Below are positions 5,188-7,454 of a stretch of DNA of 7,454 nucleotides, in pieces; position 1 is the first letter of the stretch; each line of letters begins with the position of its first letter. This DNA is from Actinomycetota bacterium (GTDB taxonomy: Bacteria; Actinomycetota; Actinomycetes; Nanopelagicales; Nanopelagicaceae). The stretch covers positions 1-7,454 of the forward strand of contig WLNN01000064.1 of the NCBI GenBank assembly GCA_009699765.1, written 5' to 3'. Position numbers and translations under genes: made by a program. Below the pieces are notes generated by a model. The model was not told where the DNA came from and did no database searches. It saw nothing but the letters and a program-made list of their open reading frames with translations.

Positions 5188-5193
5188 CCCTAA

Positions 5194-7154
<1,961 letters not shown>

Positions 7155-7155
<1 letters not shown>

Positions 7156-7454
7156 TGAGCGATGAAAAAATAACTGCACCTGACTCAAGCGGAGCGACAT
7201 ATGACCGTATTGAGACCGTTGACCTACAAGTCGAAATGGCGCGAAGCTACCTCGACTACGCAATGTCAGTCATTGTTGGTCGCGCACTTCCTGATATTCG
7301 TGATGGACTTAAGCCTGTACATCGCCGCGTTTTATATGCAATGTTTGACGCTGGTTATCGCCCCGATAAGGGCTATTACAAGTCCTCTCGCATCGTCGGT
7401 GATGTCATGGGTAATTACCACCCACACGGTGACACTGCGATCTATGACTCTGTA
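7155..7454 (+). CDS. gyrA: DNA gyrase subunit A, N-terminal part (runs off right edge)
   Basis: The first 100 codons are present, from the ATG at 7155 that overlaps the gyrB TAA. After a short acidic leader come the GyrA core motifs [20 protein letters not shown] (25-44), [19 protein letters not shown] (45-63), [17 protein letters not shown] (77-93) and TAIYDSV (94-100). The winged-helix domain that cleaves DNA has started, but the catalytic Arg-Tyr pair lies beyond the edge. GyrA forms the DNA breakage-reunion core of gyrase. No separate Shine-Dalgarno is evident, which fits translation coupled to gyrB. The region that binds quinolones is partly visible: position 94 (E. coli 83) is threonine and position 98 (E. 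coli 87) is aspartate. The full protein is usually above 800 residues. Confidence 0.97.

Larger units (their letters stand above)
4852..5193. other. Divergent intergenic region between the response regulator and gyrB
   Basis: This is the longest non-coding stretch in the window. It holds an 18-base dyad (4950-4967), a cluster of DnaA-box-like motifs (4967-4998), an AT-rich run (about 5001-5026), a doubtful small ORF (5018-5122), a second 18-base dyad (5053-5070), a candidate gyrB promoter (5094-5123) and two leader hairpins (5131-5165). No recF, dnaN or dnaA sequence is present. I could not place a promoter for the minus-strand regulator with confidence. Confidence 0.8.

Noticed and set aside
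4852..5193. Riboswitch, tRNA or other structured RNA gene in the gyrB upstream region
   Set aside because: No cloverleaf, T-loop (GTTCGAATC-like) or known riboswitch core was visible; only short hairpins and dyads.

Overview
The window looks like a compact chromosomal segment from an actinobacterium. The dCTP deaminase, PhoP-type regulator, sensor kinase, acyl-CoA dehydrogenase and GyrB/GyrA all read like actinobacterial (Mycobacterium/Streptomyces-type) proteins. The DNA is less GC-rich than in those genera, the gaps are short, and several starts look leaderless. A small-genome freshwater actinobacterium of the Nanopelagicales (acI) type is my best guess; this is inference and no search was run.

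Layout, left to right. (1) Positions 1-426, minus strand: 5' part of a FadE5-like acyl-CoA dehydrogenase that runs off the left edge. (2) 509-1087, plus strand: dcd, a dCTP deaminase of the bifunctional deaminase/dUTPase type, divergent from the dehydrogenase and probably translated from a leaderless GTG. (3) 1163-2666, plus strand: a two-gene unit of lemA and the membrane zinc protease gene htpX, preceded by a perfect match to the SigR/SigH (thiol-stress ECF sigma) promoter consensus. (4) 4851-2671, minus strand: a two-component system of a PhoP-like OmpR-family regulator followed by a PhoR/TrcS-like histidine kinase. The kinase gene converges on htpX with only 4 bases between stop codons. 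(5) 4852-5193: a 342-base divergent intergenic region, the most structured non-coding part of the window. It holds three TCCACA (DnaA-box core) hexamers within 26 bases, two perfect 18-base dyads, a candidate gyrB promoter, leader hairpins and one doubtful 34-codon ORF. (6) 5194-7155, plus strand: gyrB, complete. (7) 7155 to the right edge, plus strand: gyrA, first 100 codons, overlapping the gyrB stop by one base.

How the genes fit together: dcd supplies dUMP for thymidylate synthesis; lemA-htpX is an envelope/protein-quality unit plausibly induced by stress; the two-component pair senses an unknown envelope signal; gyrB-gyrA encode the two gyrase subunits. In many actinobacteria gyrB follows dnaA-dnaN-recF. 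Here recF is absent and a DnaA-box-like cluster lies directly upstream of gyrB, which raises the possibility of a displaced replication origin or a DnaA-controlled promoter.

All protein-coding genes belong to known families. I did not find a new multi-gene system. The observations most worth checking are the DnaA-box cluster, the SigR-like promoter of lemA-htpX, and an Asp-to-Gly change in the normally conserved GGDDY motif of the response regulator.
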